Positions 46,861 to 58,947 of a stretch of 64,000 bases of DNA are shown in pieces. This DNA comes from Rhizophlyctis rosea. Taxonomy: Eukaryota > Chytridiomycota > Chytridiomycetes > Rhizophlyctidales > Rhizophlyctidaceae. The notes beneath the pieces are model-generated. The model was not told the origin of the DNA. It did no database searches and saw only the letters and a list, made by a program, of their open reading frames with translations. How positions within the stretch are numbered: position 1 is the stretch's first letter; each line of letters starts with the position of its first letter. The position numbers were made by a program, and so were the translations under genes. Location of the stretch: contig JADGJC010000055.1 of NCBI GenBank assembly GCA_027596075.1, positions 1-64,000 of the forward strand, given 5' to 3'.

Positions 46861-47325
46861 ATGGCCAGGCTTTTGATCTTGGAGGCAAGTACACGAGCGG
46901 GCTTAAAGGATGCAAAGAGGAGATTGCGATTATTTGTGATGGCATGCTCGGTCGATGATGACACGAATCCCGGTATCCATCAGTCACGGGCATTGAACAT
47001 CCGCTTTAATGATCCGCTTCAGAGAGCAACTTTCTTTCGTGATGATATGCACAGGTGCAAATCATTGCATAAAAAAAATGTAATTCCACTACTTTCCGTC
47101 TCATGGCCACGAAGGGCAGGAACAAGGACCCGTGGCTTGTACGAGACGTATTTGTAATCAACTACCCTGGCGATGTTAACATTGGTAATCAGCCAGACCA
47201 TGAGCACATCTTTCCCCATCGTTTTCCCAAGAGCAAAGGCCTTTACTTCTTCAACAAAATTCCATATCTGCAGCAACTCCATTGTTCCCAAACGCAGGAC
47301 CTCCTCCTGTCAAAACACAACCACA

Positions 47326-48631
47326 ATGTCACTCATAACCAAATTCAACTCCTTGTCCCACAACCAGCAGCTCGCGGTAGGGGTGACCACAGCCGTCCTC
47401 ATTGTGGGCGCAACCGCCTTGCTCCTCAAGAAGCCAGACCCAAACAAGCCTCCAATGTCCGGATTCCCCGACCACTCCGTCACAATCAAAAACCGCAGCA
47501 CCTCCTCACTCAACCTCACCGGCAAAAATATCGCAATTGTAGGCGGCACCGACGGTCTAGGCCGAAGCATAGCCCAAAAAGCCGCATCACGCGGCGCAAA
47601 AGTCCTCGTCGTAGGCCGAACATTCCGCGACGCCAAAACACCAAACATCTCCTTCCTAAAAGCAGACCTAACCTCCGTCCGCGAAGCCCAATCCATTGCT
47701 AAAGATCTACACCCAGAAACCCTCGACATCCTCATCTTCACAACAGGTATCTTCGCCTCCCCACAACGCCAAGTAACACCCGAAGGCCTCGAACGCGACC
47801 ACGCAATATCCTACTACTCCCGCGTTGCAATCATCAATGCCATCCGCGACAAAATTGGAACTGCCCGTCCTGCAAGCGCGCCGAAACCCCGGATCTTCGT
47901 CATGGCGTTCCCTGGTGCTGGTCAATTCGGAGACCCAAACCTGGACAACCTCCAGGGTGAACAGAAATACGATGCCATGACTGTACATATGAACACCGTT
48001 GCCGGGAATGAGGCACTGATGCTTTATCATGCTGATAAGACACCTACGGCGTCATTCTATGGCCTCAACCCGGGATTGATCAAGACCAATATCCGGAATA
48101 ACTACCTCGGGGCGAATTCTTGGTCGTCGTACTTTATTGAAGGTATGTTTGGAAAGTGAAAGAGATGGGAGATTGAGGAGACGATGGGGTGAGGGGCACA
48201 GCACAGATGGATTGGATAGGCAAGGCGGGTAAATTTGGAGCAAACAGAAGAAGGTATTTGGGGAAGCCTCATAATTGAGGAGCAGGTAGACTCTTGGGAA
48301 TTGGAATACAGATTGGATTTGGACTGGGTGTAAAGAGTCTTCCCATGACGTTCCTGTCAAACCCCATTCCCAACAAACCAATCACTTTTCTCACCTTTGT
48401 TGTTAATACCAACGGCAAATAGGTCTTCTTGGTCTGTTCACCCAATCACCTTCCCAGTACGCATCGAAGATCCTGCCCCTTCTTGTTGCACCAGAACTCG
48501 AGGGCCGCACGGGTGTGGTGTTCAACAACAAGGGTCAGGCAATTCTGGCTAGCAGGGTCTTGAATGAGGAGAGAGTTGGGGCACTTGTTGGGAAGGCTGA
48601 GGAGGCTATTCAGGGAGTTGTTGGTGAATAG
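47326..48631 (+). CDS. Membrane-anchored short-chain dehydrogenase/reductase-like protein
   Basis: Exons 47326-48142 and 48423-48631, joined through a 280-bp intron (phase 1, GTATGT..TAG), give 341 aa. An N-terminal hydrophobic segment (about 16-34) likely anchors it. The Rossmann signature follows: NIAIVGGTDGLGRSIA (a variant of TGxxxGxG), then VLVVGRTFRD and DLTSVREAQ. The usual catalytic YxxxK is not evident: the equivalent region reads KYDAMTVHMNTVAGNEALML, with no Lys four residues after Tyr. It may belong to an atypical SDR subfamily with altered chemistry. I chose the ATG before SLITKFNSL because it gives a natural anchor; the frame is open further upstream. Substrate unknown. Confidence 0.75.
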
Positions 48632-49240
48632 TGAGGGTCGTAGGTAGATATGTGGGTTGTTTTCCGTATAGTAGTTTTTCAGTGTGTTCATAGTGTTTTG
48701 TTGCTATGCTCAAAGTTGTAATGTGGTTCACTGTATATCTAGTATTAAGCATATAAATCGAATGACGCCTCCCCAATTGGAATTCCATTTTACATGTTGG
48801 AATTTACATTGATGTTGCACTCCATGATATTTTTTTGATGGGTGCTGGCAAAAACTATATGGACAACGGTTGCTTTTGCGGATGCGGAAATTTGATGAGG
48901 GATATGTGAGGTCAGTTTTCCTCAGGACCAGTACGCTGATTGATTTCATCGCAAAAGGACAATCCTGTAGGCTCTAATCCGCGCAAAGAGAATGGTGCCC
49001 TATGAAAATTCGAGTTTATTATATACAGTACAAGGATTGATTGTTATTCTTCCCATTAGGCCGGACCATTCCCAAGCCCAACCACCCACATCGACCCTCC
49101 CCTCAATGCTTCCATTCGAACGCTTGCCCCTGTCCCGCCTTGCGTCCTTTCCCAGCCCCAATCCCCACTTTCCTTCCTTCACTTCCAAAAACCCCATACC
49201 CTCTCTACTCCCTCCAAACTACACCCACAGCCCACACCCA
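48632..49240. other. Intergenic, convergent 3' ends
   Basis: This 609-bp stretch lies between the 3' ends of the SDR and IFT122 genes. It is AT-rich at first and C-rich near the end. No gene is seen. Confidence 0.5.
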
Positions 49241-52200
49241 TCACCCAATCTCCACCTTACACCTACAAAACGGACACCCACCCCCCTCCAAAACCCTATA
49301 CGTCCACTCCTCCTCCAAAAAGAACCTCCAACAACTCTTACACGTCACAATCCCACTAGCACCCACATCCTCCTCCCCCTCCCCTCCTCCTCCCTCCCCC
49401 TCCCCATCCCCACCAACAACCCTAAAATACTCATTCCTCAAACATTTTTTCAGTTTCGACCATTGGCGGATGTGGACTGTGTAGGGTGGGAGGGCTAGGA
49501 GGCGTTTACGGGAGTAGATTGGCAATGTGGATGGTGTGTCGTTTGTTGGTGGTGGTGTTGGGATGGGTTGGGAGGGGATTTTAGAGCGGGGGTGGAGGGG
49601 ACGGCCGTGGAGGGTTAGGGGGGTGTCGTAGCCGTCGTCGGGGAGGTCTTTGATGTAGGGTGGTTGGGAGGTGGGGGATGTGACCATTCCTCCTAGGCCT
49701 GTGGTGTTGCCACCTCCGCCGCCGCCGCCGCCGTATAGGGAGCCGAAACCGGCACCTAACCCACCGGCCGTGGAATCGAGGAAGGCGTCGACACCGTGTT
49801 TGGATGCGTTGAGGCCTTTTAAACTCATGGGTGGGTCCATGGAGATGAGTTTTACGGCTTCGTCGTCTGTTATGCCGGCTTCGAGGGTGAAGGGTACTAG
49901 GGGTAGGCGGACGGAGGAATAGGAGGAGCGGATGTAGGGCATTTGACAGCTCGGACATCGGTTGCCTTTTGGCATGATTGTCATGACACCGGTGGTCATC
50001 CCTTCACCTGCACCATCACCGCCACCTAAACTATACCGACTGCCCCCAACACCACACGCCAAACATCCACCTACGAGATCTTCTCTGTCCCCGAATCCTT
50101 TACACCGCACCGCCAACGCACCAACTTCGACTTCCTTCCTCCACCGCTCAGGCACAACAAACCCCCGCAACTTATCATACGCAAACCGAGCATGCTTGTA
50201 CGCCCCGACTTTACGCGCCGTCTTCGCAAGAGCGTACAAAATCTTCAGCAAGGATATCCCGGGAGGTGGAGTAGTAGTTGGTGTCGGTGCATGCGCTTGC
50301 GTCCCCGCCTCTTGTCTCCCCGTCACCGCCCCCGACCCATAATACCTCATCGGAACCTTCACACCCGGCACCAGACACTCCCCCCACAAAAAAAGACACA
50401 TACAAAACAAACTCTCCGCCGTGAAGCTCGTGAAAGGGTGTTCCACATATCGTTCAATGACGTTATAGGTAGCATACATCTCCCCCAACCGCACACTCCA
50501 CATCGCTTCCTCAATCACCCGGTTCTGCTCTTCCGTTAGTGTCGCCACGGTAGCAGAGTCAGGAAGAGACATCAAAGCCTCCACCCCCGTCGTCCAATAA
50601 TACCACCCAGCATCGTCAAACCTCCGTTCCACCACGGCATTCTGAGTCAACCGCGTCAACACCTTAAACGCCAAATCAAACCTCCCAGCCCGTCGATAAT
50701 TCTCCTGCGCTTCCACATATCGATCTTGTTGTGCCAACATGTCGGCGTAGGGTACGCAGACGATGGGTACGAGGTCGGGGTGCCGGTCCACGACGCGGAA
50801 GGCTTCGTCCCAGTTTTTCATTTCGATGTGGAAGTCGAGGAGGTGGCGGACGTCGCCGATTTTGATGAGGACTTCGGCGGCGTAGGCTTGGGCTTTTTCT
50901 CCTCCACTTCCACTACTCGCACTCTTTCGCAGAAACCATACACATTTACTCAACAACTTTACATCCCCCTCCGACCCGCCTAATTTTCTCGCAACGTCCA
51001 TTAATTGGTCAATCCACCCGTTCGAGCCGAGGATATCGATTGCTTGGGCGTAGTCGCCTAATTGGATGTATGTTTGTGCAGCGGCGAGGAGGTCGTTTTT
51101 GGAGGCGTGCATTGCGGCTTTGGCGGCTAGGATTGACGTTGTTGGAACGTGGGATTCTGAAGCGAGGGCGGTGGCGTGGTCCCACATTTGGAGGGAGGTG
51201 TACATGTCGATTGCTTTTTGGGTGTTTCCGGTGCCTTTGTAGAGTTTTGCTGCCTGTTTGTTATTTTCCGCAAAGTGGTTGTTTTTGTTTCGGATGGAAG
51301 TGGGGACAGAAATTAGAAATGTCTGTAGGATGACTGATCATGGCCAAAATTGTCACGTTTCACGAAGCAAATCCTCACCTCATGATACCTCCCAGCATAA
51401 GCATAAACATCTGCCAGCACCGCATCCGTCTCCCCCACACCCTTCCCACCGCCAACCCTCCTCTCAATCTCCAAACACAAATCAATCCACTTCAAATCCT
51501 TCAACCTCATAAACGCCTTCTTCGCAACATCGACCCTCAAACACTCCAACGCATCCATAGCCAACCGCCTCCAATCCGCTTCCGTAACACCCAAACAAGC
51601 AATCTGATACGCTGAGGGGTGGTCTTTTCGTTCGAGATACCGATCTAAGGAGGCGGATTGGGGGACGTCTACTGTTGTCATGGCGTATACGTGTAGGCAG
51701 AAGATTCGGGAACCTTTGAAACCAACGACAAACCCTTGCATTTTCTGAGTGTGCGGAGGGAAGGTTGAGGCTTTGATGTTTAGGAGGCCGTTACCGCTGT
51801 AGCAGAGCATGTCTTCGTGTTCGGAGTTCCAGGCGACGCTGTTGGCGTTTGGTTCTTGGTATAGGAGTTGTTTCGTTCGGATATCATAGACGAGACAGGT
51901 GTTATGTTCGTCTACTACTGCGAGTTTCGTGCGGGACATGGAGAGGTCTAGGCATCGGACTGAGGTTGGTTGTTTGATGAGGGGGATTGGGAAAGCGTTG
52001 TTGATGAATATTTGGAGGATTGTGCCGTTTTTCAGGCCTACGAGGAGGCCTTCGCGACCGGGGGGGCCGCCGATGACTTTTATGTAGCGGATGAGAGCTT
52101 CGAGGGCCCATTCGCGTTCTTTTTCCCCCGCGAAATTGTACATTTGGAGTTTTTTTTCTAGACAGAGGATGATATGTTGTGCTGTGACGACAAGGAGGTT

Positions 52201-53591
52201 GCAGTCGAGTTTTTTCGCGAGTTTTTCTTTGATTCTGTAGTGCATGTCTGTTGCGTCGTCGTGGAAGAGTTCGTAGATTATGACGCGGTCGGGGAGTTGG
52301 ACGGCGAGGCGGTCTCGGTAGAGGGCGATTTTTTTGATGTAGTCGCGGCATTTGATGCGGGCGCGTTGGTCTGTTGTTAGGTGTTGGATGACGACGTCTG
52401 TCATGTTTTCGCGGTAGGCGTAGCGGTCGTAGTAGAGGCCGTGGACGGTGTTGAAGACGACTTGGTAGAGGGAGATGGTGCCGTCATGGCAGCCGACGGC
52501 GATGTAGTTTTGTTTTGGGCGGACTTTAGCTGACCATATCCAGGAATCGCGTTCGCAGATGGGACCGAGGCGGATGCCATCAGCGGTCCAGAGGGTCAGT
52601 TTGCGGTCGGAGCCGCCAAGAACGATGTAGTCGCCGCTGGTGAAGTAGGAGACAGTGCAGGGGTCGTAGCCTAGGAGGCGGTCTTTGCCAACTTGTTGGC
52701 CGCTGAGCTGATAGAAAGAGAGCTTTTGGGTCCAGTCTGTTACGGCAAGGATGTCTATTTCGCGGTCTGTGGCGGGACACCAAGATAGGGACCAGACGGG
52801 AGAGGAGGAGCGGTCTATTCGGACCTTCTCTTCGCCCTGTTTGTTTCGTATTGATACACCGCCGTTAAACATGCCTATCGCGAAATATTGCCCATCTGGT
52901 GTCCATGATGCACATAATACCCTGGACGAGACCTGTCAGGGTAAGTGTGAGTTTGAGACACTTAACCATTCATCTTCCTCGCGAAATCAAAAGTAGTTCA
53001 TGCCACTCCAAAGGCTCTGAACCAACCATCTCATGTACAACAGCCCATCAGTCCAACCGTACATCTGTAAATCAACACCAACCTTATGCTTCGCAACAGT
53101 CTTCATCTCCGCACTCCACAACCCAACATCAGAGCTCGTACAACTAACCACCTGTCCACTAACCGGATTCCCCGCCAAACACTGTATAGGATCATTATGC
53201 GTGTACTTCACAATCCCTTCACACTTGCTACTCCAAATAATGACGGTCTTATCCGCTCCACCAGACGCGAATCCGCCATTTCGTAATGGAGTGACGCAGA
53301 TAACGATGTCCTTGTGTGCTTTTAGGGATTGGACGAGATCACCTTCCGCGACGTCGTAAACTAGAATTTCGGTGCCTGCTGCTGCGACTAGTTGGGATCC
53401 GTCTGTGCCGATGAATGCGACGTCGTATATGGGTTGTTTTGTGCCGTCGCGGTCTGCGATCTGATGGTGTGGTGAGTATATGGAAGGGTCATTGGGGTGT
53501 GTGGAGCTACATGGTGGTGATCTGGCATGGGCAGCCCACTATATGTGGCATTTATATATACCTTATCTTGCCAGGTCAAGAAGGTCCTCAT
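49241..53591 (-). CDS. IFT122: IFT122, intraflagellar transport complex A subunit
   Basis: Four exons: 53591-53562, 53460-53083, 52932-51379, 51253-49241. All phases are 0 and the total is 1324 aa (animal IFT122 is about 1240). IFT-A drives retrograde transport in cilia and entry of membrane cargo. The match is strong along the whole length: [10 protein letters not shown] in a 10-codon first exon, [104 protein letters not shown] and a C-terminal TPR-like region. WD40 propellers occupy roughly the first half. The C-terminus carries Cys pairs ([23 protein letters not shown]) typical of the zinc-binding end of this family. The Gly-rich stretch GGGGGGGN near 49.7 kb is a species-specific insert. 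Confidence 0.93.
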
Positions 53592-54184
53592 TGTCAGCTA
53601 CTCTGATGCATGGGTGAATGCGAATGGGATGCGGTGGGTCAGGAAGGTGATCAGTGCATGCGGAATGCTGAAGTGTTGAACCCGTTAGTAAGCCAAACAC
53701 AGGCCCCCTCAACAAGATGCAGGGACTCAACGTGGCGTTTATGCGGTCTGACCGTTGATCGCTGCTCGGTCTTGGTTGATGAAATTCATTAGGAAAGCAA
53801 TCAAACCCTAACAGTGTGGCGTGTGGCTGGTGAATTGATCGCCACGCTGATACATGGGTGGCTTGTGTGCATTTCCATTCCCACAAGTCCTTCATATGAT
53901 TATCCTCCCAGAACATCACCAAATGAAAAGGAGTGACCATCTAAATAAACGAACACTGCATCATCACAGAGGGCTCAGATGCGAGATTGATTTCCCCAAG
54001 ATCGGCCCCCTCCACGCAACACCGCGCGGGGGATGAAAAACACACTTGTTGTAATTTTTCTCTTTCTGTTTTCTGAATACAAAATTTGTACAAAATCCTC
54101 TATCCAAAAGACCTTAATCCCACCCCAAAAGTTCCCTAAACTCCCAACCCCAAAAATTTATGCTCCACCCAACACCTCTCACCT
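53592..54184. other. Intergenic, no gene seen
   Basis: Upstream of IFT122 and downstream of the exonuclease gene. The IFT122 promoter should lie here. No coding signal. Confidence 0.5.
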
Positions 54185-55555
54185 CTATCCCCACCGCCTA
54201 ACCAACTCCCCCTCCACAATCTCCCTCACCATCCGATCCCCCGTGTCTCGGTCATATTTATCATACAACCTTGCCAACACTCCCCTGTACACTTCGTACA
54301 CTCCCCAAACATCTAAAGCCGCATAAATAACCATCTTCAAATCCAACTCCCCATCATTCCACTCCCGCCCCGCAACATGAACCTCGGTCAACGTAACGCC
54401 CAAAAACCGCTCAGTGAGTTTTTCTAGCCCGGGGAGGTTGTTCGGATCATGGAGGTTTGGTTGGTTGATTTCGTTGTACCAGATCGCGCAGAGTGGTGCG
54501 ATTTCGACGACGCCTTGGACTGTGATATCTTGTTGTCCGCGTTTCCTGATGGCCGCAATATCGTTGACACCCCCGTGTATGAGTTTCAGGATTCGACGAT
54601 CGTGCATGAAGCGGCGGAGGAGGGGTGGGACGATAGGCATGTGTGCGATGTGTGTAATGTGGCACTGAAACTTCCTGCCTACCACCATGCCAACTTGAAT
54701 GAGAGCAGCTTCCTGCTTCCCTCCTCCGTTTGGGATGTTCCGATACTCGACATCCAACCCGACGAAGGGGTATATCGGTCGCATCCCTTTGGTGTCGGTT
54801 GTGTAGAGAGTGGACTACCATTCGTCCGTGTCTTTGGGGTCGGTGGAGATTATGTTTTCGATTTGGTCGTAGTCGAAGGATATGGAGGTGTTGCATTGGG
54901 GGATTGGGATGAAGGTGCGGCGGCGGGTTAGGGTTGTGTCTGGGTTGTTCTTGAGGTCTTCCGCCCATTCGTCTAGGTAGGCGTTGAAGGCAGTTTGGGT
55001 TAGCCATGGGATTGGGGGTTGTGAGGTGTTTGTGTGGTTTGTGGGTGGGATGGTGGGTTGTGGTGCTGAAGTGATTGGTTGTAACGATGGACTAGCGGTC
55101 TGCGATGAAGGATTTGCCGTCTGCGATGATGGATTTGCCGTCTGCGTCGATGAATGGGCCTGGGATGGTGGATTGACAGTTTGTGATGATAGCTGGGCGG
55201 GCTGCGTGGAAGGGTTGGCGGTTTGCGAGGATGGAGTGGTGGATGGAGGCGTACTGGAATTTTGTGCGTTTGTTGAGGCCGCGGGATTCTGAGTGGAAGT
55301 TGCCCCGGTAGACGCAGCAACCCATGCTGCGAGCATCCCACTTACGGGTGTTGTTTGAGATGGATGGGTGTTAGGTCGTACCGGTAAGCTGTGTCTGGGG
55401 ATATATGCATAGTTCTGGATTCTTCGGCTCGGGGGAGGTCGGGCGGGGCGTCTGGAGGGAGGGTTGGATGGGTTGTGAGGAGGGAGTGAAGGGTGGTGAA
55501 GAGGATTTGGGCGGGGAGGTAGTGGGTGGGTAACGGGTTGTGGGTTGGTGGGCAT
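54185..55555 (-). CDS. 3'-5' exonuclease (DEDDy), interrupted by in-frame TAG
   Basis: One frame without introns, 457 codons from the ATG at 55555. Residues 1-210 are Pro/Ser/Thr/Gln-rich with a SSQTANP-type repeat. From about 225 the sequence looks folded and leads into an RNase D/WRN-like exonuclease: motif I in FVGLDVEYR (Asp268, Glu270), motif II in LIHGGVNDIAAI (Asp332), motif III YAALD (Tyr411, Asp415). Codon 247 (54817-54815) is TAG, between DTDEW and STLYTTDTKG; the frame is the same on both sides and the similarity to this family appears continuous. Options are a point mutation making a pseudogene, a base-call error, stop read-through, or a shorter product from Met258. Such enzymes trim structured RNAs or DNA ends. 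Confidence 0.7.
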
Positions 55556-56145
55556 TCTGTTGAGGCTGTTCTGGTGTATTGGTCGTCCCAGTAACTTGGA
55601 TGTGAGGAAGAAAAGGAATGGAGAGGTAACAAGAATTGAAGAATTTGTAGCTTGCGGAGTTAACTCAGTTAACTGGGAAGACCCGTCCGAGCGTGTATTA
55701 TGTAAGTCAATGAGTCAATGACGCGGTGTGCTTGTCAAGTGATAGAAAGCCATGGCATGAGGCGAGTCCATATTCGACTCCGTGACCAACTTCCTAGCCC
55801 TTTCCAGATTCAATCTATCAACAAGTGGTGGCAGTTATGTCCGTTACATTTGAAAATGTTAAATGTACAGGCAAGTCCTATTACTACAACAATGTTTACC
55901 TAATAAATGCATTACAAACAAGAACAACTGCCCGATATTTACACCACAGCGACGGTAGAAGCGGGAGCACTAGCTGTGCTAGTGGAAGGAGTAGTCGAGG
56001 GCAGCGGTGGGGCAGCCTACATCATGAAACGGTCAGAAAGGAAGCCGGAACACATACAGATGTGCGAAATATCTAATGATTTGTTTACCTCCATGGGGTA
56101 GACAAGTCGTTGTCCGATGGAGCTCGCACCACCTGCGCCAACAAC
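55556..56145. other. Intergenic, no gene seen
   Basis: About 590 bp between the start of the exonuclease gene and the end of the RRM-like gene, both on the minus strand. Short plus-strand frames at 55.7-56.1 kb have no recognisable content. Confidence 0.5.
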
Positions 56146-56877
56146 TCAACCAGTGCGCCAACCAGACATGACCTGTGAAGATACAGGCGCGTGTAAGAAG
56201 GGGGCATGCTATAACGCGTGAACAATCTCATGATTACCTGAGGGACGTTTTCAATATCGTTCCAGAAAGCCAACGCGTCGTCGCGGCTGCTGAAGTCGAA
56301 GGCGAGAGTCTTGCTGGTGTGGAGCATAGCAAGGAGGCCGGCTGGCGAGTGATATGAAGAAGGGAAGTTGCAGGATGTGAAGACCCGGAAGAAGGGTGTT
56401 GCTATTGGAAGAAGCATAAAAAAATGCCTTTCACATGACAGCTCCCACTCTAATATATGTCCCAAGCAAAAAGTATACACCAGCGCGAGTGAGGGCGAGC
56501 ATGTAGCGGGGGCCTTTGGGGTCTCGGGTAGGCACGACGGGTTGTGCTTGTTGTAGGATTATAGGATGTCCTTGAATGCTTAGGTGCAGACTTGCGATGA
56601 GGGTCGCGGTAGTCTGGGTTTTACAAACAAACCAGGCGGTTCGCACGGGATTGAAGCGAGATGGAGTGGGGTCAATGCGTACTCCGATAAAACCGTTGCG
56701 GCAATTTGGAGGGAGGAGAGACGTGAGCAGTTCTAGCTTGGCACACTTTCGTGGGAGGTTTTCGACTTTCACGCTGTAGGTTTTGTGCCTATACGGATTA
56801 GTGTTTGTGAAGCGGTAGGGGTTCACAGTCCCTTGAGACAAGGGTCCGTTCACCGCTGGTAAGAAGGGTTGCACCAT
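56146..56877 (-). CDS. Small RRM-like RNA-binding protein
   Basis: Three exons: 56877-56481, 56401-56238, 56172-56146. Phases close and give 195 aa, ending NVPQVMSGWRTG. The first half resembles an RNA recognition motif: beta-1/RNP2-like KTYSVKVENLP, then helix KLELLTSLLPP, beta NGFIGVRID and an RNP1-like strand TAWFVCKTQTTATLIASLHL. The second half (PSSYHSPAGLLAMLHTSKT, ALAFDFSSRDDALAFWNDIE) could be a second degenerate RRM with the same strand-helix order. No aromatic RNP1 signature is complete, so RNA binding is inference. Start: the second Met (MVQPFLPAV) fits better than the upstream one. Confidence 0.55.
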
Positions 56878-58947
56878 GGTGTATACTGTTACGCAAAAAA
56901 GGTTCACAAGGTATTTGTTTATTATGAGGAGTCTGAGCGGAGTGTTTAAGCGTGGGAAGAGCTAGAGTTGAGAAGGGTGCTTCAGCAAACGACAGTCTGT
57001 TTGTCCAGCCAGGGATATTTCAACAGGCAGCACAAGGGGTTGTGGGAAGGTTGTGGACAATAAGTGAGTGGGTGCATTGTGGGAGTTTGGGCTGGCTGTG
57101 ATACAATCATCGACATATGGCACTTGCTGCAGTATCATGAGGAGCAAAGAGAGTTTCATTCACGTGGACACGCAAGTGGAGGGGTGCTCTATGCAGAACC
57201 AGTTTCCAGTGAACACAACAACAACTGTCAACAGGAGTGGCTGGGGCAATGCATGATGCGATCACAGATAAATGGAAAGGCTGGGCGCGGTCTGATGACT
57301 CAGACTGACGCGTTCCAGGGTGCAGGAATGCATAGAGGATGAAAGTACATAATTGAGGTATGTATTAGGTGTGAAGAGAAAGGAGGGAGTAGTCGGGAAG
57401 AGTCATTCACCATGACGACGGAAGTAAGAGATATGTGATTCACGGAAATAACAGTTGGAACAATCCTCGTAGTTGTTGGGGTCAACCATTTGACTGGACA
57501 GCAAAGGATGGTATCTTTTTTTTTTTTTTCTCTTTACGAAAATCGTGTTCGAAAATTTTCAGTTACAGGCTGCAAGTTATCATTCTCTATATACTCTCAT
57601 GTAAAGGAAAATCAGTTTCAAGTTTTGGTGGTTTTTGGCAGTGGCCTGGTTGTTAAATTTGATTGACGACGCCACAATGGTACGCGTGATCGCCAGGGTA
57701 GCAGCAAGGGCAATCGGCTGTACCCCACCATATTTTCTTTCCCCCTTCTTCATCTCCGAAATTACCATCACTGACTATTTCTTCCCTTTCACCCCCTTCC
57801 CCCCCTCACAGACGCGCATACTAACCGTTCTACCCCCCTTCCCTGCTCTCACTCCCCTTAGCATGTAGCCACTCCATTCCACTGTCTTCCCGTGTGTGTG
57901 CCACTCTCCCCATAGTCATAGTCTCGCTCTCCTCCCCCCAGTCCTTTCCCCTCCCCCCTGCCGTGAAGCAGGCACGATCTCGCCAGTTTCCGGGGCGGCT
58001 GTCTCTGTCTCCGCCTTTTTGTGCGGTAGCCTGCTGGTGGGTGTCAGCTCATCAGACCAGGTGACAAATCGGGGGGCCGTCTGGACTCTGGTTGAATCTG
58101 CCCGGCAATGCAGGAACTTACAAGCAGAAGAACCACTTTGCGCTGGGTGAGTTGACTTCCTTTTCGCGGCTCTGAACGGATAGTCTGCTGAGTTTGTTTT
58201 CTTCTTATGATAACACGGCGACGAACTACCCCGCACTCTACCCGACCAACGGTCCGCGTTGGGCAGTCTGGGGAAGGCTGTAATGTCGCCACGACTTTGT
58301 TCGTGAGGGTGGCAAGCCCCTGTAAAGACAGAGCCAACCTCCCCGTCAAGCGTAGTGTACTTATGACATGTTTTCAATATAGTTTTAGTTCCTTCTGTAT
58401 TCCCGATTATCGTCAATATTCAATCAGTTCTTTACTTGCATCTGTGACTTTTTTTCGGTGTGTTTGAGGGCTTTGCACCGCTTCTGGACCACTCAGCTGT
58501 GCACAAAGTCCACGGTTCACGTCATGCCCCACCTTACTCACGTAGTGTGAAAACACAGCATCCCACGACCCCCTTCCTCTTCTCACGGTCTCTCCAAATT
58601 CCCACGACTTCGACATTCGCAAACTAGATGTGGCAGCAACACATTGAAGGGCACGCCATCAACACGCCGCTACTTCCTCATAGCGCCTTTCCATCATCCA
58701 AGTTCCTCCTCCACTTCATACGTACCCGCCTTCCCACGCAGTCACTTCGACCCAAGGTCCGTCACGTCCAACAAACTCTTCCGTAAATCACTCAATAGCG
58801 GCCAACATACCACCCTCAGTAACCCCATCACACCCACTCTACCCCGAAGCATATAATTACCACCCGTTCTTCCACTTGCCTTGCTCTCCGAAGCCTTGCA
58901 CCTCTCACTACCTGACCGGCCGACAAATCCAGCATTCATAGCCAAAA
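56878..58947. other. Intergenic, no gene seen
   Basis: About 2 kb. A T homopolymer of about 15 bases lies near 57510-57530. C/T-rich runs at 57.72-57.96 kb and 58.6-58.9 kb look like promoter-type pyrimidine stretches. No domain-bearing frame is found on either strand. Confidence 0.5.

Noticed and set aside
47103..47702. 199-codon Arg/His-rich plus-strand frame
   Set aside because: It is an alternative frame of the SDR gene, produced by its A/C-rich composition. The SDR frame carries the Rossmann motifs.
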